Source of the DNA: Candidatus Rifleibacteriota bacterium
GTDB taxonomy: Bacteria; Muiribacteriota; Ozemobacteria; Ozemobacterales; Ozemobacteraceae
NCBI GenBank assembly: GCA_905236675.1
Contig: CAJOND010000022.1
Span: 1 to 64,000, forward strand
Reading direction: 5' to 3'
DNA: 64,000 nt
Below are positions 50,101 to 57,333 of the stretch, one piece after another. Position 1 is the first letter of the stretch; the number at the start of each line of letters is the position of its first letter. The position numbers were made by a program, and so were the translations under genes. The notes beneath the pieces were generated by a model, which was given only the letters and a program-made list of their open reading frames with translations, was not told where the DNA came from and did no database searches.

Positions 50101-53100
50101 CAATAAAAATAATTCCTGGAATAAATTTTCTTTTAAAAGAATAATATTCTTCAACTTCATATATAATTTTTGTTTTATTATTATCTATATTTTCTTTATT
50201 ATTGTCAGAAATTGTTTCCGATTTATCTTTATCTTTTTCTTTTATTATTTTATTCTCTAGTTCAGATATACTGTCGGTGCTTATTTTATAACCATCTATT
50301 TCATTTTCGCTATCTATTTTTATGAAATTAATTTTTGGATAGATACTATTAATACTATTTACAAATTCTTTATTAACAACCATAGGGAAATCAGGGTTGC
50401 AAACACTGGCTCTTTCAAGAATTGGGGCCTGACTAATTATTTCACCAATGATAGCATAATCTAATCTGGTATTTAAACTACCAATTGTTCCAGAGGCCAT
50501 TTCTCCATAGCTTAATCCAATACCTATGCTATATTCGAATAAATTTTTACTTTTTCTATCTTCATTAATACTTTTTACGCATTTTAAGACTTCATAACCT
50601 GTCTTTAAAGCACGTTCTACAGATGATTTCTCTGCGTCGTCTTTGTCTGCGAATACAACTTCTACGGCATCTCCTATATATTTATAAATTCTACCACCAT
50701 TTGAAACTATTATTTTTGTTAATTGTGCGAAATGATTATTTAATAATTCTGTAATTTGATTAGATTCGTATTTTTCGCACATTGTAGTAAAATTTCGTAT
50801 ATCAGATACAAGAAATACGCCTTTAAAAGGTTCTATATTTGTTTTTGCTTCATTAGATTCTTTTTTGCCGATACTTTCAATTGCATAATCAGAAAGTAAA
50901 CTTGCTAATTTATCTCTTTCCGAAAGCTCTTGTGTCATTTTATTAAATTGATGACACATCAAACCGAATTCATCTTTACCATTGCTTTTTAATTCAATGT
51001 CATAATTTCCCTCAGAAATTTTATCAAGAACTGTTTTTAATTTAATAATTGGTTTTAAAAATAAAACAGAAGAATAATGTATGCATACATAAAGCATTAT
51101 TAAAGCTATTATAATAATGATTACGCAAATCCAAAATCTATAAAAAATATCTATTTCTAAATTATGAGAAAAAACTGCACCTATAAAAAATACATCCCTA
51201 TATTTTTTAGAAGGCTGAGCAATTATTGATATTCTTTTATCATGATAAGAAACAAAATTTTGTCTAATATATGCTTGTTTTAAAATTTCAATGCTTTCAT
51301 TCTTAATTTCATGACTATGTCTGTCAAATTTTTCAGGCCAGGTTTTTATGCCTTGAGCATCTACTTTGTAGGCTGCAAAAATAAAATTAGGTTCATTTAT
51401 ACCAAATTTTGTTATACATGTCTTAAATGATTTCTCGTCAAGTTCATTTTCTTTCCAATAAAGAATTATTGCGAACCTTGGAACTTCATTTATTTTGATA
51501 AAATTGTAAATATTGCAATATGTTTCATTTTCACTCTTTTTTAATATGATATTATTAAAGCCTTTAGATATGTAGTCTTCTGTTTGATTATAATTTAAGG
51601 TCTTACTATCTGTGTAAAAATTTGGAGAGTTTTGATCATTCCATCTTTTTTTATCTGAATCCAAATGATTAATTTGTTCTCTTAAAGAATTTAAAATAAT
51701 ATTAAAATTTAGGCTGCTTTCTAAGTTAAAGATATTTTTATTAATATCTTTATTCGATATAGTGTTTTGTAGAAAATATTCTTTATTGTCATAAGTTCTA
51801 TAATATGGACATAGACTATTCCCTATATTGGAAAGACAATTACCATATTCGTCTATTATAGAAAAAGATAATATAGGAATATCTCGATCTTGTTTGTTAA
51901 GAACACTTAGTATACCAGCAATGGCTTCCATTGCCACAGGTGAAATACCATTACTTTCTTTGTCAATTTTATTCAGTTTTTCTAAAGCGTTTAGAATTGA
52001 AGTGTTATTTTGTATTTCTGCAAAAGCTTTATGATACTCATCTTGTAGTTGAGTTTTCATATTATCAAATTGATTTATAGATAACTTTAGCTTCGACTGG
52101 CTTTCTTGTTCAGAAATATGCCAATAATCAGAAATATAACCGTATGAAGCTATTATTAATAATCCAAGTGGAAGACATGCGGCTAGAAAATAAGCAGTAA
52201 CGAATCTGGATTTTACAGAAATCTTTGGCCATTTTCCAAACAAAAAGCCTCTGAGCAATAAAAAAGCTACAGTTAATAATGCTATTATATCTATAATGAT
52301 TAACCAGATAGGCATTAGATTATTTTCTAGTATAGGAACAAATAAAACAGATGCATGTGATTGATTTGGACCTATGTGAAAAAATGTTTGGTATTTACCT
52401 ATATTTTTATTTTCTAATTTTGAAGGTAATCCATTCCTTTGCCAATCTGTTAATTCTTTAATACTTTTTGGAATCCAACTTTCTAATATTGATAATATTT
52501 CTTTATTTGTAGATAATTCTTTACTTAGAGTTACGCCACCATATTCTGGGAATAATGGTATAAAAGCGGCATATTTAGGATTTTTTGAATCTTTTTGGCT
52601 GGAACTGAATTCAGAAATAGTAATCAATTTTGCTGAATTAAATGTATCTATATTGTTTTCAAAAATTATAAAATATCCAAAAATATCACCAGTATTTTCA
52701 TCAGGAAAATAATCCCAAATAAGCCAGCTAGATTTGGATTTGTAAAAAACATTTGTAGCCTTGCTTCTTTGTGCTTTTGCAATTATGAAAGAATTATTAC
52801 TTTGCCCGAATAATGTTTTGGTAGTTTCTAATGCTATTTTGTTGTTTTCTTCATTATTTTCTAAATTTTCAGATTTAATTTTTACAAAAAATTCGAATGT
52901 GTTATTTAAAGAACCGTAGATAGATGAATCTTCTAAATTTGAGTATATAATTTTTGATTTGTTAAAATCTTTATTAAGCCTAAAAACAAAAATTTCATAT
53001 TTAGGAAATGGTGTTTTGAAGATACTTTCAGAATTATTTTTAATGTAATTGCTTAATTGATTTTCTTGAGAAGAATTTCCAAATATTTCTGTATTTGATT

Positions 53101-53362
53101 TTAATGAATTTTTGAAGCTATTAACTACAGAGGTAAAGCAATAAGAAATATCTGATTTGATTGATAATCTTTCTACTTCCTGATTTGCATTTAATGTTCT
53201 TTCTTCTTCTTCCCAACGGGAATTAATAAAATCAGAGTATTTCCAACCTATATTTAATAGTATTATAGGCAAAAGCCATAATATGATAAATAAATAATTT
53301 ATTTGATTTATTTGTTTTTTTAATGGTTTTTCTTCAGTTTGAGGTGTCATTTTTCTGTTCAT
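47156..53362 (-). CDS. Giant tandem class III adenylate cyclase receptor, paralogue 4
   Basis: 2,068 residues, first of the four cyclase genes in transcription order. Helices lie near 23-45, 347-369, 382-407, 739-762, 1081-1107, 1427-1442, 1462-1487 and 1789-1811, with HAMP domains after the fourth and eighth. C1 (about 850-1010) has SDIRNFT and YKYIGDAVEVVF; Asn and Arg have become Ser and Ile (GEIISQAPILE). C2 (about 1895-2060) has YIGIPDF (first metal Asp lost), DKTIADK (second Asp kept, unlike its paralogues), RDFTVIGD and an intact VNISAR. The start codon overlaps the end of the zinc-ribbon gene by 29 bases, which argues for coupled translation. Paralogue 3 begins about 20 bases after its stop. 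Confidence 0.88.
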   Translation of the reverse strand: MNRKMTPQTEEKPLKKQINQINYLFIILWLLPIILLNIGWKYSDFINSRWEEEERTLNANQEVERLSIKSDISYCFTSVVNSFKNSLKSNTEIFGNSSQENQLSNYIKNNSESIFKTPFPKYEIFVFRLNKDFNKSKIIYSNLEDSSIYGSLNNTFEFFVKIKSENLENNEENNKIALETTKTLFGQSNNSFIIAKAQRSKATNVFYKSKSSWLIWDYFPDENTGDIFGYFIIFENNIDTFNSAKLITISEFSSSQKDSKNPKYAAFIPLFPEYGGVTLSKELSTNKEILSILESWIPKSIKELTDWQRNGLPSKLENKNIGKYQTFFHIGPNQSHASVLFVPILENNLMPIWLIIIDIIALLTVAFLLLRGFLFGKWPKISVKSRFVTAYFLAACLPLGLLIIASYGYISDYWHISEQESQSKLKLSINQFDNMKTQLQDEYHKAFAEIQNNTSILNALEKLNKIDKESNGISPVAMEAIAGILSVLNKQDRDIPILSFSIIDEYGNCLSNIGNSLCPYYRTYDNKEYFLQNTISNKDINKNIFNLESSLNFNIILNSLREQINHLDSDKKRWNDQNSPNFYTDSKTLNYNQTEDYISKGFNNIILKKSENETYCNIYNFIKINEVPRFAIILYWKENELDEKSFKTCITKFGINEPNFIFAAYKVDAQGIKTWPEKFDRHSHEIKNESIEILKQAYIRQNFVSYHDKRISIIAQPSKKYRDVFFIGAVFSHNLEIDIFYRFWICVIIIIIALIMLYVCIHYSSVLFLKPIIKLKTVLDKISEGNYDIELKSNGKDEFGLMCHQFNKMTQELSERDKLASLLSDYAIESIGKKESNEAKTNIEPFKGVFLVSDIRNFTTMCEKYESNQITELLNNHFAQLTKIIVSNGGRIYKYIGDAVEVVFADKDDAEKSSVERALKTGYEVLKCVKSINEDRKSKNLFEYSIGIGLSYGEMASGTIGSLNTRLDYAIIGEIISQAPILERASVCNPDFPMVVNKEFVNSINSIYPKINFIKIDSENEIDGYKISTDSISELENKIIKEKDKDKSETISDNNKENIDNNKTKIIYEVEEYYSFKRKFIPGIIFIGLLTIIMASGIYFVYTTANNNEKNNLSVINSRRMDQILCDKTNKTAFDIVSRTIASSIQEQIEKYSNNDINLDNISNNLKQSIESNKSLSRIDIKSVFIKVDGISDINTNDKTFIDKLKLSPIINIGYSDKDLTNICNSFRIVTALNSLDDISNKLYLSEKDSELFKATSQKYMTEKYLNTSTGVFGENISIDTFVNAKNASMETVYSNKYHYVFWLDYYDNNKKLIGYLLVSMPTNEVRKSIPLLLNAYSKDGTLISIKNKNTGKWSFSENVPDDIRNGVLNSDSKVTKSKEEDIKYLGNEYLYNILAVTNKANIDIDETSYEIYLTRLCSLNLGNPRNALFWVFFTIFAMSIVLWKISKGTSIINRSIKAKLWVTLLIVAVIPVISVFFVFGLFRSEYYFLKKQKTSSEMLHYSELFEQKSNFSNPLIWNFIKNKNKSNELLNIIRSVNNNSNQEQLKTEKLKDLRFLLNNWLIERKPWEEYKTSLVNFKINDIFIYGMNDWDFSFNDLNAENKDLERNIYDFFKIIVKNNFIEANNNDVFNNIENFNNTNLKYIQNALGNDIYYKIINGINTPIYFNYDNSKIGIMFSAIPGSDKPEGVIVWIINYNNYDYLKNLSKVVNSDYSIYFTEKNKYGYIYPENDNRWKIPLGECSAFVSTSDLPISTSLRLKNQWYLIEACPSYQNPKALLLLSLPEISVFKEIIYLSIAFYLLLGFSLLIIIHMTKKISEDIINPINSMVIAIQEINKENFLYRINSDRDDELGDLCNSFDRMVKGIEEKLMMSHMLSNTAKKYTLKEGSISQRTKSVMVYIGIPDFSSLNFSDNYSEIFDKLKEQTDIVSKIIIEEGGEIDKTIADKILAVFPIEQDENIIAKSACMAAKRLIELENSNKLPLPISIGINYGEVIIGFIGVGNKRDFTVIGDAVNISARIESLAEKLKTDRCLISEAFYHFIEKAFNAEIYGKVELKGKSEPMKVYRLS

Positions 53363-53879
53363 CCAATAACTTCTTTTTATTTAAACGTAAAAAGAAAGAG
53401 TCTATAATTGAAAAAATGTAGCTGATTGTAAATAGATACATCCAGCCATTACCACTTAAATCTTTGTTTAGGTTATTCAGTGCCTTCATTTTATTGTGCA
53501 ACAAAGCATCATTGAATGCTTTTTGAACAATAGGTATTACATCAAGACAATATGCAACTAAAGAAAAAATTACTACTAAAAAAATAATTGTTCCTCTAAT
53601 TTTATTTCCTAAATGCCAATCTCCTGCTCCAGGACACAAAAGATTAAGAATAAATAATCGTAATTGACTAGGAAGCGTCTTTTCTGGTTCTTTTTGTTCT
53701 TTTCCGCAATAGGAACAAAAAGTTGCATCAGATGCGATTAATTTGGAACAATGCATACAAGGTTTTAAATCGTCCTCAGTTTTATTTTGCCCTTTTCCGC
53801 AATAGGAACAAAAAGTTGCATCAGATGCGATTGGTTTAGAACAATGTATACAAGGTTTTAGATTTTTTTCTTCCAGCAT
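53334..53879 (-). CDS. Membrane protein with two N-terminal zinc ribbons
   Basis: 181 residues. Two almost identical zinc ribbons lie at 10-28 and 41-59 (CIHCSKPIASDATFCSYCGK; C10, C13, C24, C27 and C41, C44, C55, C58). They are followed by two hydrophobic segments (about 88-112 and 142-161) and a basic tail. The ribbons duplicate at DNA level too (53704-53744 and 53801-53841), so the second is a recent copy. It is the first gene of the cyclase operon, has its own promoter and ribosome site (AAGGAA), and overlaps cyclase paralogue 4. It may be a cytoplasmic-facing membrane adaptor for the cyclases; that role is inferred only from position. Confidence 0.7.
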   Translation of the reverse strand: MLEEKNLKPCIHCSKPIASDATFCSYCGKGQNKTEDDLKPCMHCSKLIASDATFCSYCGKEQKEPEKTLPSQLRLFILNLLCPGAGDWHLGNKIRGTIIFLVVIFSLVAYCLDVIPIVQKAFNDALLHNKMKALNNLNKDLSGNGWMYLFTISYIFSIIDSFFLRLNKKKLLDEQKNDTSN

Positions 53880-53896
53880 ATTTAAATTTCCTTTAA

Positions 53897-53913
53897 TACG
53901 GTAAACTTCCGTA
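53897..53913. promoter_or_regulatory. Inverted repeat at the start of the cyclase operon
   Basis: TACGG and CCGTA arms with 7 bases between lie just downstream of the predicted transcription start of the zinc-ribbon/cyclase operon. The site could be an operator for a repressor or a leader hairpin. The arms are short, so the call is tentative. Confidence 0.3.
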
Positions 53914-53920
53914 CATTACC

Positions 53921-53949
53921 ATTTTACCTCAAACCTTCCCCAATACCAA
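53921..53949 (-). promoter_or_regulatory. Sigma-70-type promoter of the cyclase operon
   Basis: On the minus strand TTGGTA (53944-53949) and TAAAAT (53921-53926) are separated by 17 bases. The predicted leader of about 35 bases ends in AAGGAA eight bases before the ATG at 53879. It would drive the zinc-ribbon gene and the four cyclase genes. Confidence 0.5.
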
Positions 53950-54060
53950 CAAAAAGATTTTTGTTCTTTAATGGTTCTTATTATTATTTTTTACTTTTTG
54001 ATTATGGAAATATAATTGAAAAAAATTGACTCTATTTCGATTCAATAAACACCAATAAAA

Positions 54061-54981
54061 TTAAAAAATAGAAATACCAGTCTTAGTAGTAAAGAGTTCT
54101 AAAGCTTTCATTCCAACTAGTGAATTTCCATGTTTATTAAGTTCGGGTGACCAAACGCAAATAGAAAGAAGTTTCGGAATTATAGCAACTATTCCACCAC
54201 CCACTCCGCTTTTTCCTGGTAACCCAGTACAGAATGCGAATTCACCAGATTCATCATATAATCCGCAAGTTTGCATTAATGCATTCAAACGTTTAGTTTG
54301 GCTTATAGTTAAGAGTCTTTTATTATTAAATGGATTAACTCCGCCATTGGCAAGATAAGAGAAAGCCTTAGCTATATCTTCACAACTCATCATTAGGCCA
54401 CATTGATGGCAATAAGTATTTAAAACTTCATCAACATCGTTATTGATATTATGAAAACTCTTCATAAAATTAAGAAGAGCAGCATTTCTAAAGTTTGTTT
54501 CACGTTCGGAATTGGCTACAACAGAGTCATAATTGATAGTTTTATTGTTTGCCAAGCTTCTTACAAAAACTAAAATATCTTTAAGAGGATTTTTTGAAAT
54601 ACTAAGCAAGCAATCTGTTGTTACAAGTGCACCTGCATTAATAAATGGGTTTCTTGGCTTACCATTTTCTGTTTCTAATAATACTAATGAATTGAATGCG
54701 CTGCCTGATGGTTCCCTACCCATTCTGCTCCAAATACTGTCTCCTAATGCTGCAAATACCATAGATAGCACAAAGACCTTTGAAATACTTTGAATAGAAA
54801 ATGGAGTTTGAGCATCTCCAACAGAAAAGGTTTTACCTTCAAGGGTAAATATGGATATACCATACTGATTAGGGTCTACTTCAGCAAGAGCTGGAATATA
54901 GTCAGCTACTTTGCCCTTGCCAATAAGACCTTTTGTTTCATCGTATATATCTTGTAAACAACTTTGGTAATCTATTTCCAT
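54061..54981 (-). CDS. glsA: Glutaminase
   Basis: 306 residues, the normal size of the bacterial serine-dependent beta-lactamase-like glutaminases, which turn glutamine into glutamate and ammonia. The catalytic S-x-x-K pair is Ser65 and Lys68 in FSIQSISKVF. Other family blocks are present: GREPSGSAFNSL, PRNPFINAGAL, VANSERET, TYCHQCGLMMSCEDIA and GLPGKSGVGGGI. It has no signal peptide and is cytoplasmic. It is a single gene, separated by about 180 bases from the cyclase operon, so it is probably independently transcribed. Confidence 0.95.
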   Translation of the reverse strand: MEIDYQSCLQDIYDETKGLIGKGKVADYIPALAEVDPNQYGISIFTLEGKTFSVGDAQTPFSIQSISKVFVLSMVFAALGDSIWSRMGREPSGSAFNSLVLLETENGKPRNPFINAGALVTTDCLLSISKNPLKDILVFVRSLANNKTINYDSVVANSERETNFRNAALLNFMKSFHNINNDVDEVLNTYCHQCGLMMSCEDIAKAFSYLANGGVNPFNNKRLLTISQTKRLNALMQTCGLYDESGEFAFCTGLPGKSGVGGGIVAIIPKLLSICVWSPELNKHGNSLVGMKALELFTTKTGISIF

Positions 54982-54997
54982 AATTCTTTTTTATATA

Positions 54998-55026
54998 AAA
55001 AAAGCTGCAATAAAAGCAGCTTTTTC
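54998..55026 (-). terminator. Terminator of the holin-like gene
   Basis: AAAAGCTGC-AATAAAA-GCAGCTTTT forms a perfect stem with A- and T-runs on the two sides. It lies between the stop of the leftward holin-like gene (55048) and glsA and reads as a Rho-independent terminator on the minus strand. Confidence 0.75.
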
Positions 55027-55047
55027 TATTAAACAACAATTAAAAAG

Positions 55048-55431
55048 TTAATATATACAAGCATTAATTACAGAAATAAGGAAAGCTGCAACTATACCAA
55101 CACCGAAAGAACGCATTTTGAAATCTTTTATAAACATATCAGTAATGCAAAGCATAATCGAACCAACTATAAAATTAATAAGGAATAATACTAATTTTGC
55201 TCCTATACTAGCAATAGAACCTAATAAAGGAATATTTTTCACTAAACCAGCCAAAAAAGTAGCTAACCAAGAAAGAGGACCTACCAACAAACTACTTGCC
55301 GCCATTAGTATTCCAAAAACTAATGCAACAATAACAGAAGTTTTAAAATCCTTAATTTCGAAACCTGGCAAAACTTTAGAAATAATAATTAATATAATAC
55401 TGCTAACAAGTAAATTAATAATTAACTGCAT
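55048..55431 (-). CDS. Phage-holin-family (Phage_holin_4_2/YvlD-type) membrane protein
   Basis: A 127-residue protein with four hydrophobic segments. It begins MQLIINLLVSSIILIIISKVLPGFEI, followed by DFKTSVIVALVFGIL and later FLINFIVGSIMLCITD, as in the family labelled phage holin 4_2. Despite the name, chromosomal members such as YvlD are not tied to lysis and their role is unknown. No other phage gene is present in the window, so a prophage origin is not supported. The gene is transcribed alone and has its own terminator. Confidence 0.75.
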   Translation of the reverse strand: MQLIINLLVSSIILIIISKVLPGFEIKDFKTSVIVALVFGILMAASSLLVGPLSWLATFLAGLVKNIPLLGSIASIGAKLVLFLINFIVGSIMLCITDMFIKDFKMRSFGVGIVAAFLISVINACIY

Positions 55432-55506
55432 AAAAAATAAACCTCGTTTTAAATAGTTGCAAAATTATATCACTTTTTTTATTTTGAGTATATATTTTTT
55501 CTTATA

Positions 55507-57333
55507 TTATGTTGCAAAGCCGGCATACTGAGTCATATACAAATCGTAATACTTACCTTTTGCCGCTAGCAATGAGTCATGAGTGCCCTGTTCTACAATA
55601 TGGCCTTTATCCATGACTATGATTATATCAGCATCTCTAATGGTTGAAAGCCTATGAGCAATAACAATGCTTGTTCTATTCTTCATTACCTGCTGCATAG
55701 CATTCTGAATAGCTTTTTCTGTTCTAGTATCTACATTTGAAGTAGCTTCATCAAGAATAAGTATTTTTGGGTCTGCAACAAAAGCTCTGGCAATGGTCAA
55801 AAGCTGTCGTTGTCCTTGGCTTAAGTTAGCTCCAGCAGAATTTAAAACTGTATCATATCCATCAGGAAGGTTTTCTATAAACTTATTACAATGACTAAGC
55901 TCTGCTGCTTTTTCTACAACTTCATCGTCAGCTTTTTCATCAGCATATTTAAGATTGTTTTTTACAGTATCGGTAAACAAAATGCTGTCTTGTAAAACTA
56001 TAGCTATAGCATTTCTTAGAGAATCTCTGGAAGTTTCCGACAGTTTCTGACCATCAATCAGTATTTCACCGCTGTCAATATCATAAAATCTAAGAATCAG
56101 GTTAGCTATAGTTGTTTTCCCACAGCCTGTAGAACCTACTAGAGCAACTTTTTTACCAGATGGAATATTCAAAGAGAAATCATTGATAATCGGAACACCT
56201 GGAACATAAGAGAAATTAACATTCTTGAACTCTATGTTAGCAGCGTTCTCTAACTTACATTCTTTTCCTTCAAAAGATTCGTTTTCTTCGTCTAACACAA
56301 AGAAGACTCTTTCGGCACCAGCAATAGCATTTTGAAGTTGACCGTAAATCATAGCTATTTCGTTAATTGGTCTGCCGAACTGTTTTGCATAAAGAATGAA
56401 AGCCGAAATAACACCAACAGTAATTATTCCTTTGAAAGCAAAATAACCTCCAAAAGTTGCTATAATTACAAAACCAATATTGTTTATGGCGTTCATCACT
56501 GGTCCCATGATTCCGCTGAAGATTTCTGTTCTTATGCCAGCTTTTGTAAGCTTATCAGAAGTTTCTGAGAAATTATTAATGGTAATATCCTGATGGTTAT
56601 AGGCTACAACTGTTCTATAACCAGAAACCATTTCTTCAACGGTTCCGTTAAGCTGACCTAGAAGAGAAGAACGCTTCTTGGAATATTTACGCACCTTGGT
56701 AGAAAGGAAATTAGTTGCTAATATGGTTAAGACGACTGTAAGCATACTAAGCAAAGCAAGTTGCCAACAATACCAGAACATAATTCCTACTGTTCCTATT
56801 ATGGTTAAAACTCCAGAAAAAATAGATGGCAATGATTGTGACACTGTGTTAGAAATATTTTCTATATCGTTAGTCATTCTGCTCATAACATCGCCGTGAG
56901 AATGTGAATCTAAGTAACAGACTGGCAAATCAATTATTTTCGCCAATAATTCTTCTCTCATTTTTTTTACTATTCTCTGGCTAAGTTTTGCACTGCAAAG
57001 CCCTTGAATCATTGTCATTAGAGAAAAAACAAGATAAGCAGCCAGCATACCGCCAATATAGTTGTTGAGACTGCCGTCTGATTTTTTTGCTATAATGTCT
57101 ATTGCTTTACTTTGGAGAGCAGGAGCATAAACACCACATATAGTGCCAATTATTACTACTAAGAATATGGAAACAAGAAGAAGCTGTTCTTTTGCAAAAT
57201 ATTTCCAGACGCGTTTTAGGGTGCCCCAAAGATTAGAGGCATGCTGAACTTCTGCAAATCTATCACCTGGACGGAAGCCACCAGGTCTTTGAATTTTAGG
57301 AGGCTGCTTTTCATTTTGCTGACTATTAGCCAT
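55507..57333 (-). CDS. ABC exporter half-transporter with canonical ATPase site
   Basis: 608 residues from the ATG at 57333, which AGGAGG precedes; the codons upstream belong to the end of the partner gene. After a polar N-terminus (PPKIQRPGGFRPGDRF) there are six membrane helices and then an ATPase domain with Walker A GSTGCGKTT (about 396-405), signature LSQGQ and Walker B ILILDEATS with the catalytic Glu. It overlaps the other exporter half by 8 bases, so the two are made together and probably form a heterodimer of the LmrCD/TM287-288 kind. Substrates of this group are drugs, lipids or peptides; the substrate here is unknown. Confidence 0.9.
   Translation of the reverse strand: MANSQQNEKQPPKIQRPGGFRPGDRFAEVQHASNLWGTLKRVWKYFAKEQLLLVSIFLVVIIGTICGVYAPALQSKAIDIIAKKSDGSLNNYIGGMLAAYLVFSLMTMIQGLCSAKLSQRIVKKMREELLAKIIDLPVCYLDSHSHGDVMSRMTNDIENISNTVSQSLPSIFSGVLTIIGTVGIMFWYCWQLALLSMLTVVLTILATNFLSTKVRKYSKKRSSLLGQLNGTVEEMVSGYRTVVAYNHQDITINNFSETSDKLTKAGIRTEIFSGIMGPVMNAINNIGFVIIATFGGYFAFKGIITVGVISAFILYAKQFGRPINEIAMIYGQLQNAIAGAERVFFVLDEENESFEGKECKLENAANIEFKNVNFSYVPGVPIINDFSLNIPSGKKVALVGSTGCGKTTIANLILRFYDIDSGEILIDGQKLSETSRDSLRNAIAIVLQDSILFTDTVKNNLKYADEKADDEVVEKAAELSHCNKFIENLPDGYDTVLNSAGANLSQGQRQLLTIARAFVADPKILILDEATSNVDTRTEKAIQNAMQQVMKNRTSIVIAHRLSTIRDADIIIVMDKGHIVEQGTHDSLLAAKGKYYDLYMTQYAGFAT

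Noticed and set aside
55048..55431. Prophage remnant, because of the holin-family protein
   Set aside because: No integrase, lysin, capsid or tail gene is nearby, and chromosomal proteins of this family are common outside prophages.
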